Assembly (NCBI GenBank): GCA_963931925.1
Contig: OZ007573.1
Span: 35,833,584-35,897,583, forward strand
DNA from: Onchidella celtica
Taxonomy: Eukaryota; Mollusca; Gastropoda; Systellommatophora; Onchidiidae
Direction of reading: 5' to 3'
Length of the DNA stretch: 64,000 bases
In this document: positions 23,715-33,525 of the stretch, one piece after another
How positions within the stretch are numbered: the first letter of the stretch is position 1
Layout of the letters: each line of letters opens with the position of its first letter
Notes under the pieces: model-generated
The model's input: the letters and a program-made list of their open reading frames with translations, nothing else
Databases searched by the model: none
Told to the model about the DNA's origin: nothing
Translations under genes and position numbers: made by a program

Positions 23715-24078
23715 GGTACTTTTGTTTTAGTAATTATATAAGAAAGAGATTCATATGGGTACTTTTGTTTTAGTAATGTAAGAAAGAGATTCATATGGGT
23801 ACTTTTGTTTTTGTAATATAAGAAAGAGATTCATATGGGTACATTTGTTTTTGTAATATAAGAAAGAGATTCATATGGGTACTTTTGTTTTAGTAATATA
23901 AGAAAGAGATTCATATAGGTACTTTTGTTTGAGTAATATAAGAAAGAGATACATATAGGTACTTTTGTTTGAGTAATATAAGAAAGAGATACATATAGGT
24001 ACTTTTGTTTGAGTAATATAAGAAAGAGATACATATAGGTACTTTTGTTTGAGTAATATAAGAAAGAGATACATATTA
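23715..24078. repeat. 40-bp minisatellite, about 9 units
   Basis: The unit is AGAAAGAGATTCATATGGGT plus ACTTTTGTTTTAGTAATATA. Early units carry TTCATATGGG and later ones TACATATAGG, so the array has two sub-types arranged in blocks. The hydrophobic minus-strand ORFs are the repeat in translation. Confidence 0.95.
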
Positions 24079-24894
24079 TAATGCATTTGGAACATAAATT
24101 GGTTTCAGTTACCCTGTCTACGTTTTTTTAATCTATAAAACTATGTTATTTGTATTAATCTTTAATGAGTTTTCTTTAAAATAATAATATTATTTTTATG
24201 GTGATGGTCCTCTTTGACTTTCTCTACAATATCACTATTCTTTAATCAAAGGGTTCACCTCCGTTCGCCTCTCGCCCCCCCTCCCCCCTCCCCCTCTAAA
24301 GCATAAGCTTATGTCAACTGGCTAAACCCTCCCTCCTAGCCTGGCCTTCCTATGCCTTGTTATTTTTCTCTTTCCCCTAGTAAGAATTTTCATCATCTTT
24401 GTCGCCCAGCTTTTTATCTGGCAACGGGCAGAAACATGAACTGCTAGTGTTTTGTGTCTCTCCCCAGTAACGCATCCAACAGAGATATTTGTCTCCGTGA
24501 TTTATTTTCTTAAGCTAATATCAGCACCTTTGTCTGGCGAGCCGATGTTGTCACGGGCATGAGGGGGCCATCTTTAAAGTATATTCAATGGCCCCATGAT
24601 AAACTATCGTAACTCCACTTATTAAAAAAAAAAACAACAACTGAGATATTTGGCACGCTTGTGGTCATTCACAGCTTGCAGGTTGTATTACAAGTTGAGG
24701 GTTCAGTCCTGAACATTGAGAGTTGAATAACGATACAAGATCGTAACTACTAAGTCTGATAAAGAAGGTTAACTGGTTTTTCGCATCTCTTGAAAAATCT
24801 ACGATGCAGCCCTCGGACTCTGTCATGTCCTTACGAGAACAATCTTTAATAGTACAATTCATAGTGATATTACGAGAGTCAGAAAATAATTATT
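24079..24894. other. Intergenic, nothing recognised
   Basis: Poly-C tracts near 24277-24295 and a poly-A run at 24624-24635. No gene. Confidence 0.45.
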
Positions 24895-25134
24895 GTAACA
24901 TTTAAATACTGAAACATAAAATAATGAGGTGAGAAGACGGAAGGCCCTGCTTTCAAAGTGCAATGATGTGAAAAGTTGAGAAATTAATGAAGAAACTAAT
25001 GTTCCTGGAGTTTTGATACCTGTTAAAGAATGGTCTTCATGTAAGGACGGGACATAGGTACGCTAGAGCTTGGCAATTATTTTACTCCCCTCCCCCCCCC
25101 CCGGCCCCCTTTTCCCCTTTGTTTGATCCCACGT
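24895..25134 (+). repeat. Dispersed repeat R1, copy 1 left part
   Basis: Aligns with 26425-26670. Shared landmarks are TGTAACATTTAAA, GAAACATAAAATA, CTTTCAAAGTGCAATGA, GAAGAAACT, CCTGGAGTTT and a poly-C/CCT block, then AGGCTTTTCA. It is interrupted at 25135-25534 by LINE-B and resumes at about 25535. Confidence 0.55.
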
Positions 25135-25144
25135 AGGCTTTTCA

Positions 25145-25524
25145 ACAAGCTAGAGGCAAAGGAAATGTGCTTTTTAAGGAAACTCCTAAATATTTCATGG
25201 AAGGAAAGGAAATTGAATGAAATGGTGATGAAAGACGCCAACACGGAGCGATCACTAATTAAAACAATTATGAAGAGACAATTGCAGTTCATGGGACACC
25301 TGAATCGACACAAAGGTCTTGAGCACCTTGCTCTAACTGGAAAAATGACAAAACAAGCAGATGTAGTCAAAGAATAACATATTTAGAGAGTTTGAACAGA
25401 TGGGCGACAGGGAAAAACCAGAACAATATGGGCTTTTTGAGAGCATCCGAGCGGAGGATTGAGTGGCGAACCATGATCGTCGATACCATTCTGTTCCAGA
25501 TCCGGCACTTGAAGAAGAAGAAGA
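25145..25524 (+). pseudogene. 5'-truncated LINE insertion with GAA tail (LINE-B)
   Basis: Conceptual translation gives a LINE reverse transcriptase C-terminus: NKLEAKEMCFLRKLL, ISWKERK.NE, ERSLIKTIMKRQLQFMGHL, then HKGLEHLALTGK. The frame breaks after about 25375. A GAAGAAGAAGAAG tail ends the element. A perfect 10-bp target duplication AGGCTTTTCA flanks it (25135-25144 and 25525-25534). It interrupts repeat R1, whose uninterrupted relative at 26420-26745 serves as an approximate empty site. Confidence 0.7.
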
Positions 25525-25534
25525 AGGCTTTTCA

Positions 25535-26424
25535 TAGCTCAACTTCAAATACCCCCCCCACCCCCCAAACGTCTACTTAAATCTGTATGAGGAAAGGCCC
25601 CCCCCCCACCACCCCCCACCTATGTATACTCTATATGAGGAAAGAGGGGTAGGGAGAGTATAGATTCAGAATGGTAATGACCATGATAAACCTTTGTTAT
25701 TCTAAAGCCAGGCATGGGCATTTTGCATGAATTATTTGATTGTTTCATCAGAAACACTAATTGATCCGATATTTTTTTATGATTACATTCCTAAAACTCA
25801 TTTGTTGACAACAGAAATAGTAACTAATTAATGAAACGACGTTTTTAATTGAGAAACGTGCCCACGCACCCCAGATCCCCCACCCCCTCTTTTTCATGTA
25901 CACTTTTCATATGCGTAGGGCACCCGACCCTTGCGTATGCACCTTATAGATGACCCCTGACGTAAGCATGGATGTTGCGTATCCTTCAAGACCTACCTGT
26001 ACTCTCGCCTAATTGACATGTAATTAATTGCGTGCCACGGCTGTTTACTACAAAAGGTGTGGATCTGTCAACGTTTGAATTGCAGCGAGATCACAGCGAC
26101 TTAAGACTTTCCAGATCACCGTTTTTAATGGGTTGTTGTTTTTTGTTTTTGTTTGGGGGGGGGGGTGTGATAGGCTATTATGGTCGGGCGGCCATTCTCG
26201 GACTCGAATGTTTTCGCTCTGTTCTTGAACCGGGGACAGATAACACGTTAATTTTTTTGTTTTGTTTTTATATCATTCTGCATAATGAAAAGTTTCGGAT
26301 ATTGTGGTACCTGAAACATACTGAGCTTTAGGCTGTAACGTTGAGTAAACAGAGGGCAAAAATTGCCTCTCCTCAATGAAATACTCCTGTCGCTATCTTT
26401 CGTAAAAAGAAGATGTATTAAAAC
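25535..26424. other. Rest of repeat R1, then intergenic
   Basis: TAGCTCAACTTCAAATACCCC followed by TGAGGAAAGG corresponds to 26675-26720. Poly-C runs lie at 25596-25612. Nothing gene-like was seen to 26424. Confidence 0.45.
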
Positions 26425-26745
26425 ACCAAATAATTAATGTAACATGTAAATTTCGAAACATAAAATATTTAGGTAAGAAGTCGAAGCGTATGCTTTGAAA
26501 GTGCAATGAATTAATGAGCATTTGAAAAAGTGATGAAGAAACTGACACGCCTGGAGTTTAAGCTGTTAAGGACAGTTCTTCACATGAGGACATGACTTTA
26601 TTACGCTACATTCCAGTGATTTGTTTCATTAGCCCCCCCCCCCTCCCCCCTTCTCTCCCTGTAGGCTTTTCAAAGCTTAACTTCAAACACCTCTCCCCCT
26701 GTCCATTCGAGGAAAGGTGTGTTGGGGGAAAGAAGGAGTTGGTGA
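26425..26745 (+). repeat. Dispersed repeat R1, copy 2
   Basis: Counterpart of 24895-25134 plus 25535-25640 without the LINE-B insertion. Confidence 0.55.
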
Positions 26746-26804
26746 CAAGAAGTAGGTGACGAGAAGGCGTTTGGACATAAGATATCAATTTCGGGTATTG
26801 AAAA

Positions 26805-27335
26805 TAAAAAGTTAAAGAAAGAACAAAGGAGTTCAAACAGCACACAGTACATTCGAATGATAGAAAACAAATTATCATTTTAAGGGGAAGTTAAAAAATG
26901 AAAGAAAGAACAAAGGAGTTCAAACAGCACAGAGTACATTCGAATGACAGATAACAAATTATCATTTTAAGGGGAAGTTAAAAAATGAAAGAAAGAACAA
27001 AGGAGTTCAAACAGCACAGAGTACATTCGAATGACAGATAACAAATTATCATTTTAAGGGGAAGTTAAAAAATGAAAGAAAGAAGAAAGGAGTTCAAACA
27101 GCACAGAGTACATTGGAATGACAGAAAACAAATTATCATTTTAAGGAGAAGTTAAAAAATGAAAGAAAGAAGAAAGGAGTTCAAACAGCACAGAGTACAT
27201 TCGAATGACAGATAACAAATTATCATTTTAAGGGGAAGTTAAAAAATGAAAGAAAGAACAAAGGAGTTCAAACAGCACAGAGTACATTCGAATGACAGAA
27301 AACAAATTATCATTTTAAGGGGAAGTTAAAAAAAA
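26805..27335. repeat. 87-bp minisatellite, about 6 units
   Basis: The unit contains GAAAGAAAGAACAAAGGAGT, CAAACAGCACAGAGTACATT and CATTTTAAGGGGAAGTTAAA. Copies differ at only a few sites (GAACAAAGG or GAAGAAAGG; GATAACAA or GAAAACAA), so expansion is recent. Confidence 0.95.
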
Positions 27336-27780
27336 AAAAAGGAAAGAAAGGAAGAAAGGGAGGAGGTCAAAATGTGAAGAAAAAAAAAAGTCAGTTGATC
27401 AACTCGAACTTCGTCATCACCATCCTCATAACGGCCACGGCTGCGCGAAGCTTAACCTCATAAAAACAGATAAACATACACACAGCGTAAAGTTATGTCA
27501 ACAGATCTTTACTTACATTAGCCCTCTCCAGAGCTCGGCATTTCGTACAGGCCAAACCTTGCAGATTCCGGTCTCTGTTTGACGCGAGGAGAATCAAAAT
27601 ATAGACATGCGGTTCTAACCTCGTCAACGGGTTGTTCTTGACAAAAGGTCAGAGGCTGATCAAGGAATATGATCGAGCAAATTCATGGGCGATGATCGAA
27701 TAGCGAACAGCACGTCGTAATCGCGTCACGTGAGCAAGCACGAAAATGTTGTTTGTGAGTGGATCTGGCTTTTGAATTGG
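27336..27780. other. Intergenic, CpG-richer stretch with splice-like signals
   Basis: The stretch 27430-27740 is richer in CpG than its surroundings. On the minus strand it holds an acceptor-like CGCGTCAAACAG and, about 65 bp on, a strong donor-like GCTAAT|GTAAGT (27518-27513 region). A first exon or promoter is possible, but there is no product to name. Confidence 0.25.
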
Positions 27781-28520
27781 ATTTTAAGTTTGGGTTTTAC
27801 GGCGGATCACGGTCTATTTGGGAACGTACTTTATTTATACTAGCTGAGTTACCCGGGCCTACCCGGGAGAAATATCCTTATTACTTATAATGATCTAGAT
27901 CTAGAACACAAAGTAAAGTTCCTTCCACAGACAAAGAAATACCATGACAGAATCAGTATCGACTCGGATTCCGCGCCAACTCTGGAGTTTGTTTACCCTT
28001 TTTCGCTAAAGTTTACAGGCGATCCATGTTTTTGTTAATCCACAATTTGCTTCCTTCAGCGAATGAACGATGAGGGGTAACTGCGTCACGGTACTAAAAA
28101 TAGATCATAATAGCATGTCCCACTTCTAAAAGCATGGAAGTATCTGTTGCGAATTTTACGTGTGAATTTGCAAAATGAACAAATTACCCAAAGTTCGCAG
28201 CACTTTTATATTATCCCTTTACATCACAATAAGTCATGTTATAGGCGATAAGAATGCTTCCAGAGTCCTGGGGCCCTCCCAAAAAAGGCCTTTGAGGGCA
28301 GAACTTTCACCCTTAGCTCCATTAAGAGTCTCTAAATTTCACAATAAAATTAAATATTTTCGTATAATTTTATCATGTGGTAAAGTACTCAAAAGTTTTT
28401 TTTTGTATGGATCTGAAAAAAGTTTTGTAAATGAGTATAAAAGTTATTAAATCAAGTTGTAGATCTTAGCCTCTCTCAGAAAGGACAAGACACGCTCGGT
28501 GTCCATGTTAGAAAATAACA
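27780..28520 (-). mobile_element. LINE 3' end (LINE-D), interrupted by a Helitron
   Basis: The minus strand from about 28515 to 28320 matches the 3' UTR of LINE-C (43260-43445). Shared sequence includes CTGAGAGAGGCTAAGATCTA, CAACTTGATTT and TTTTATACTCATTTACA. After a gap filled by element H3, the 3' end resumes at 27836-27785 (AATAAAG.ACGT..CCCAAA.TAGACCGTGA, then CGTAAAACCCAAACT). The coding part is absent. Confidence 0.6.
27840..28305 (-). mobile_element. Non-autonomous Helitron H3 inside LINE-D
   Basis: The minus-strand 3' end is CCCGGG-TAGG-CCCGGG-TAACTCAG-CTAG followed by T, a perfect 6-bp hairpin 8 nt before CTAG. Comparison with LINE-C shows about 465 bp of unrelated sequence between matching LINE segments, which is this element. 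The 5' end is placed only to within 20-30 bp. No Rep or helicase is encoded. Confidence 0.6.
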
Positions 28521-28963
28521 AGCGAAGTCGGGCCTCAGGTAAGAAAACTTTTGTACCGCTTTAAAAAAATCAGAATAATGTACTTCTAGGAGGATTTCAA
28601 GTAAAATATTTTAACTGAATGCAGAAAACATGGATAGTCTTTTATTTCATAAACAAATGTTAATTTCCATGTGAAATGTTTCCCCCTTTGGACGGGTTTA
28701 CTTTGGAATTTGGTCTTTCACCTTAAACCCGATTTCGCCAGATTCTCTCACAGTTACCTCCAAATAAATATCATCAACTTCCTAATGAGCTTTTCTCCCT
28801 CCCTCCTTCCCCTTCCTTCTCCACCCCTTCTTCTTCTCTTCTCACTCATTCTCACCGGTACTCAATTTATTTCCTTCGTTATAAATAAGTCGTTAGGGAA
28901 CTGTATTCCAACTACAAAGACAGAAATAGAGAAAAAACTGAGAATGTGTTTACTGATCTGCTA
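28521..28963. other. Intergenic, nothing recognised
   Basis: CT-rich stretch at 28791-28850; otherwise no signal. Confidence 0.45.
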
Positions 28964-28965
28964 TA

Positions 28966-29369
28966 GGCCCATTGCGCATATCGGCCATCTTTGATGTAAG
29001 GACCGACGCATAACTATGGCGATTGTAGCAATTGATTTTGATTCGTTAGCTGATTTCCACTGCGAACCAACCAGCGGCGAGCTAAAAGTAATTCGCTACA
29101 GTAAACAATGGCACATGTGTACATGCACATGAGAGACGTTCTGTCAATTCTTCCACTTCCTTTCCCTTGTTTACATGGATGGTAGGGAATCTGACCAGTT
29201 TGGATACATCCTTTCCACCCCTGTCATAACAGCCAACTGCAATGCAACCAGCAGGCATTTTAACCGCTAAGACTTATCTCAAAGTTACACTCATCAGCTG
29301 ATCCACCGGCCATCTTGGGTGTCGGAAGAACAAAACAAAAACACTCTGTGACGTCATTCGCAATGGGCC
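28966..29369. repeat. MITE-like element with TA duplication (404 bp)
   Basis: Perfect 11-bp terminal inverted repeats, GGCCCATTGCG at 28966-28976 and its complement CGCAATGGGCC at 29359-29369, are flanked on both sides by TA (28964-28965, 29370-29371). There is no ORF. This fits a non-autonomous Tc1/mariner-like or related DNA transposon. Confidence 0.5.
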
Positions 29370-29371
29370 TA

Positions 29372-29869
29372 CAGCTTGCAATGTGAAATACCTAAGGGCG
29401 AGGCTTTTTTGGGTTACGAAACTTGAATACTTGCAGATGGATCCGCATAACCTTCTTGGCGAATTTCCCCAAACGTTATGGTGGCTATATCGTCAACGGA
29501 AAGGTCATTGTGGTCGACAATAGAAACGCAATCCTAACCCTAACCCTGACCTTTGCATTTTCCCAGAAGTTCACAGTGCAAAAAAAAAAAATGTGTCCAC
29601 ATCACTAACACGATCAGTCTATTCAAAGGCCTCTAACTCCAAGTCTTGCACAGATGAAAAATGAGTGATGCTGCAACAGTAATCGACAAATTCCATTTAC
29701 TTAATCTAAACCAAAAAATGGGCGTGGAATATTTTTGTTGGATATTCATGACCCGTCTTCTCTTTATGTCAAGATAAAGGTGAAATTATATGGAATTTAT
29801 TATGGTTGTCTTCACATGTACATAATGTGGAGTGAGTTTCTTGTAGAAAAGAGTAGAAGGACGAAAATG
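29372..29869. other. Intergenic, nothing recognised
   Basis: No gene-like signals. Confidence 0.4.
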
Positions 29870-30345
29870 GGTGGGGCGGAATGGGGGAAGAGAAGAGAGA
29901 GACAGAGAGGGAGAAAGGGTGAGAAAGGGAGAGAGAACGAAAGAGAAAGAGAGAGAGGGGAGGGAGGGAGACAGACAGAATGTGAGAGAGAAAAAACAGA
30001 GAGATGGAGAGACAGAGAAAGAGAGGGAAAGAAAGAACGCAAGAGAGGGAGAGAGAGAGAGAGAGAGAGAGAGGGACACTGAGGGGAGGGGGGGGAAAGA
30101 AAAAGAGAAAGTGAGACAGACAGACAGACAGAGAGAGAGAGAGAGAGTGAGAAGGAGAGAGGGAGAGACAGAGAAAGAGATAATAATTATGACAAGGCAA
30201 GAAGATGCCGGGTGGAATGAAGGCAGGAGGAGAGAATGGGGTGGAGGGTGAAGACAGAAAGGGGGCGAGAGAGAAGGCACTGGGAAAAAAAAGTCGAGGA
30301 AATCAAAGGGGGAAGGGGGGGGGGGGGCACAAGCCGGTGCTAAAT
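29870..30345. repeat. (GA)n-rich low-complexity tract
   Basis: About 300 bp of GAGA/GAAA/GACA-rich sequence (29885-30180) and flanking G-rich blocks, including a poly-G run at 30317-30327. The Arg/Glu-rich plus-strand and Ser/Leu-rich minus-strand ORFs are artefacts. Confidence 0.9.
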
Positions 30346-30453
30346 TTATAACAGACTCCTGAGACCGGGCTATGCTAAAATACTGTGTAAAAATTATGAC
30401 ATTTATAACGTAAACACAAAAAATAACAGGATACATAACTGACAATAAATCCA

Positions 30454-30600
30454 CTAGCTGTCTCGCCCGCGTTCTTGTTTTAATTAAGGCTAAGCATTCA
30501 TTGCCAACAAATGCCTTGTGTTAATGACAAGAACATTAAAACATGACACTAATATATTCTGGCAGTTACAGCTTTCTGCCAAACATTGTAAAATTGTCAT
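30454..30600 (-). mobile_element. Possible Helitron 3' terminus H4 (decayed)
   Basis: The minus strand ends GCGGGCGAGACAG-CTAG followed by T, sharing CAGCTAG with the three better ends. Only the right arm of a hairpin (GCGGGC) is recognisable. The extent is unknown. Confidence 0.3.
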
Positions 30601-30664
30601 AATTTTTTTGCAGATTACCAAATAGATCTAAGTTTAGTAATTCTAAATTGATACTGCTGTCTGC

Positions 30665-30673
30665 ATTGATTAT

Positions 30674-30705
<32 letters not shown>

Positions 30706-30899
30706 TCTTTCTCACTCTCTCTTTCAATCACTCCTTCTCTCTCTCTCTCTATTTCTCTTCCCTCGTCTCACATCACGCTCTCTCTAAATTAGTTGCGCAC
30801 AGTTACATTACTTGGCACTGAGACACAGGGCTCCAAAACAAAAGTATATTATATGAGTTATAGTATATTATATGAGTTATAGTATATTATATGAGTTAA
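30665..30899. repeat. (CT)n microsatellite and a 20-bp triplication
   Basis: CT-rich at 30672-30783, then three tandem copies of AGTATATTATATGAGTTAT at 30841-30899. Confidence 0.85.
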
Positions 30900-31047
30900 T
30901 GCAATGTAATAATTATGTGTTTTATATTGGGCTGTGTGCTCGAAACTGCCATCGTCATCTTCAGTGAGTTGGCATTTAACCCCCGCCCCCTCCTCCCCGT
31001 TTATAGTTTTAAAAGGTTAGTATTAGAAAAGTAATAGTAATTACAAC
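30900..31047. other. Short intergenic stretch
   Basis: Nothing recognised. Confidence 0.4.
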
Positions 31048-31338
31048 GGGGACACCGTGGTCTAGAGACAAGGTGCTCGCCTCTCATGCCGAAGGTACCG
31101 GGTTCAAATCCCGGTCGGTGCAGGCATGTTGGAATTTTGGGATTTTTCTCATATTTTCCTGTCCCTTGGATCCTATGGGAGGTAGGATAGAGCACCTAGT
31201 CTTCTCGGATAAGGACGAAAAACTCGGAAGACCTGTGTGCACGTTGGGCACATTGAAGATACCTTGGCAGTTGGAAATTGAAAAGAGCTGGCCGAAGAGG
31301 CCGCTGCCCGGGCAAAACTAAACAAAATTAAATAAAAT
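31048..31338 (+). mobile_element. tRNA-derived SINE, family 1, copy A
   Basis: The tRNA-like head has an A box TGGTCTAGAGAC and a B box GGTTCAAATCC within a perfect T-arm stem (CCGGG/CCCGG). The body contains GAGCACCTAGTCTTCTCGGA, AAGGACGAAAAACTCGGAA and GATACCTTGGCAGTT, then GGCCGAAGAGGCCGCTGCCC. An A-rich tail follows (AACTAAACAAAATTAAATAAAA). The same body occurs at 54611-55001 and, reversed, at 63142-63382. The head would have been a pol III promoter; mobilisation would need a partner LINE. Confidence 0.8.
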
Positions 31339-31955
31339 TCATCCTTACCACTCCCACCCCCTCCCCCATCATCCCCCTCCCACTGTGGCGACGACGCGTC
31401 TGCTCCAATTGTAACTGGGCTGCAATGACAATGGGGCAACCTCTCAAATGGGATTAAAGAAGTATACAAAATACAATACAAAAATTTAAAAAACCTATCT
31501 TGGCCAAATTCGATTGATCTGGTACAAAATGCGCCACCAAAAACATGCAGAGTTGATCACTTTTCGTACCTTATCTAAAAACACACTTTGAATGGTGCAA
31601 GTTTTAACACACCTGTCCAAACACCTCCTGAATGCTACAACACCTACAATTTACATGCTTTGACTGAACCTACCTGTCTCGTTTGTATATTCCTAGGTGA
31701 GTGTAAACTGACTTTCACTGATGTAGGTACCACCAACCAACGCGCGGTTGTAGCGCCAGACTCCACAGTTTTTCTCCCACTCAACATCAACAGTTGTGCA
31801 CGGTGTGTTCACTCCCGTAGGTGGCAAGCCCTGAGATTTTTGGGAGCTTACAAAGTTCCGTACTTGTGTATGCAGGGGTGCAAGTCGGTGTTAAGTACAT
31901 GTATGTATTATAATCTCACTGGTAGGTCTATCCGTTAGCATTGCAACTGTTGGCT
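31339..31955. other. Intergenic; 116-codon unassigned ORF at 31588-31938 (+)
   Basis: The ORF has ordinary composition but no motif I know and no splice or regulatory context. It is probably chance. Confidence 0.3.
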
Positions 31956-32720
31956 GACTAGCTTTGGGGGGGGGGGGGCGAGAGGGAGGGGGTAGGAGAA
32001 AGATGATTTTCGTAGTGTGTGTTTGTAGGGGTGGATTCTGAGCTGGAAGGCTGAGTGAGTGTGTGTCTTCGTATTTGGGGAGGTGGGGGGGGGGGGGTTG
32101 TGAATGGTCAAAATAAGAGTAAGGGCTATCGAAGGCTTATTATGGGGTAAAAAAAAAAATTAGAAAGAAAAAAATTGTTTTAAAAATAAAAGGGGGGGGG
32201 GGAAGGGGGGGGGGAGTTAAAAAAGTCAGAGGAGGAAATGAGGTGAAAGTAGTAGTTTGAAAAAAAAAAGGGGGGGTGGGTGGGTGGGGGGACTGAGGAA
32301 AATGAAATAATAGTGTGGGGAAAAAGAAAATTAAGCAACTCATAACAGAAAATAAACAAAAAAACCATCATGTTTAGCGGTGTCAAAACAGTAAAAAAAC
32401 ACACACAAAAAATAGGTTCCAGATAAAAACAACAAACCACTTTATTTTCGTGAAAGGGTCAATTTTTTAAATTTTTATTTGGGGTATGGCGGGGGGGGGG
32501 GGGTCGGCAGCCGGGTGGAACGTCCGTGTTTACAACAAACAATAATAATCATACCAGAACTAAAAGGAAAGGAAAAGAAATGTCCAGGACGGCTGAATAT
32601 GACGTGGAGAGTTTGGGGCGGGGAGCTGGTTGGGGGAGGTGGGGGGCGTGAGGGTGGGGGAGGAGGCAGGGAGAGATTATTATTAACAAATAGCCTTGTC
32701 TCAGTGCTAAAGCCGGTTAT
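31956..32720. repeat. Cluster of long poly-G runs
   Basis: At least eight G runs of 6-13 bases lie within about 750 bp (31967-31978, 32080-32098, 32192-32216, 32270-32290, 32490-32502, 32615-32665). Many are spaced closely enough for G-quadruplexes on the plus strand. Short A runs alternate. No coding meaning. Confidence 0.7.
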
Positions 32721-33450
32721 CCTGTTTATCTTCCTGCACAGATGCCATCAGTTACCACCTTATCGCAGCGGTACGAAGATGAAGGAAAGAGACAGCATCA
32801 GGCCTAGCCACGATACGCATAACATCATTAGCCTTGGATGATCATAAAAAGATTAGGGGAGGCAGAGATCAGTCTGCCCCCCACCCTCCCCCCCCCCCCC
32901 GTTCTAGTTTATGACCAAGGAAAACACGTTTGGAAAAAGAAAGATTGTTTAGTGCTAGATCTACAGGTCTACGCTTTGCAGGTTGGAACCGTGTTATCAT
33001 TATTTGTTTTTTAAAATTTTTTTTATAAATTTTCTAGTGCCCAGACGAAAATTATCAGTCCCCAAACTGCTGAAATAATATGCTCAACTAATTTCAAATA
33101 GTTAAACTGTCTCAAGTACATAAATATTTAATTGGATACACTACGTGTTAATTTTAATTCGGAAGAATACATGTATCAAAGTTAGAGCATTTTGGCTCCA
33201 TGGGACGAATTTTTCAAATATGGCGCACTGGGCGCTAGAGGGTCAAGAGCTACTTCGGGGTGGGTGGGGGGGGGGGGAATGCAACATCTACATCCAACTT
33301 AAAACCATCAACAATGCGGAAGATGCCACTCTTGCGACTTTTTTCTTTTTGAGAAAGAAAATTCATAGAAATAATTATAATGCTTTTTAAAGGTAACCAT
33401 TTTGCTGTTGTTAAACTGGTACCAGAAGAAAAGGTAAGTCAAGTGTAAAG
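32721..33450. other. Intergenic, nothing recognised
   Basis: Poly-C at 32890-32900 and poly-G at 33260-33278. No gene. Confidence 0.4.
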
Positions 33451-33520
33451 CAGTGGTTCTCAACGTGGGGTGTGTCGTCCCCCGGGGGGCGGGGGGTGGG
33501 GGTGGGCATTTTCTTTTAGG
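33451..33520 (+). other. hAT-like terminal repeat, next to LTR element copy 2
   Basis: CAGTGGTTCTCAACGTGGGG matches the typical hAT/MITE terminal sequence. Its right part is cut by the insertion of LTR copy 2 at 33526. No matching far end was found beyond 41047. Confidence 0.4.
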
Positions 33521-33525
33521 GAGGG
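33521..33525. other. Target-site duplication GAGGG, left, copy 2
   Basis: GAGGG precedes the LTR start and is repeated at 41043-41047. The surrounding sequence is G-rich, so some chance match is possible, but the length and position are as expected. Confidence 0.85.

Noticed and set aside
23715-24078. CRISPR-like array
   Set aside because: The repeats are head-to-tail 40-bp units with no unique spacers, in eukaryotic DNA; it is a minisatellite.
29530-29550. Telomere-like CCTAACCCTAACCC
   Set aside because: Only two units, inside ordinary sequence; no telomeric array.
31048-31123. Functional tRNA gene
   Set aside because: The acceptor stem is imperfect, and the sequence continues into a SINE body shared with two other loci.
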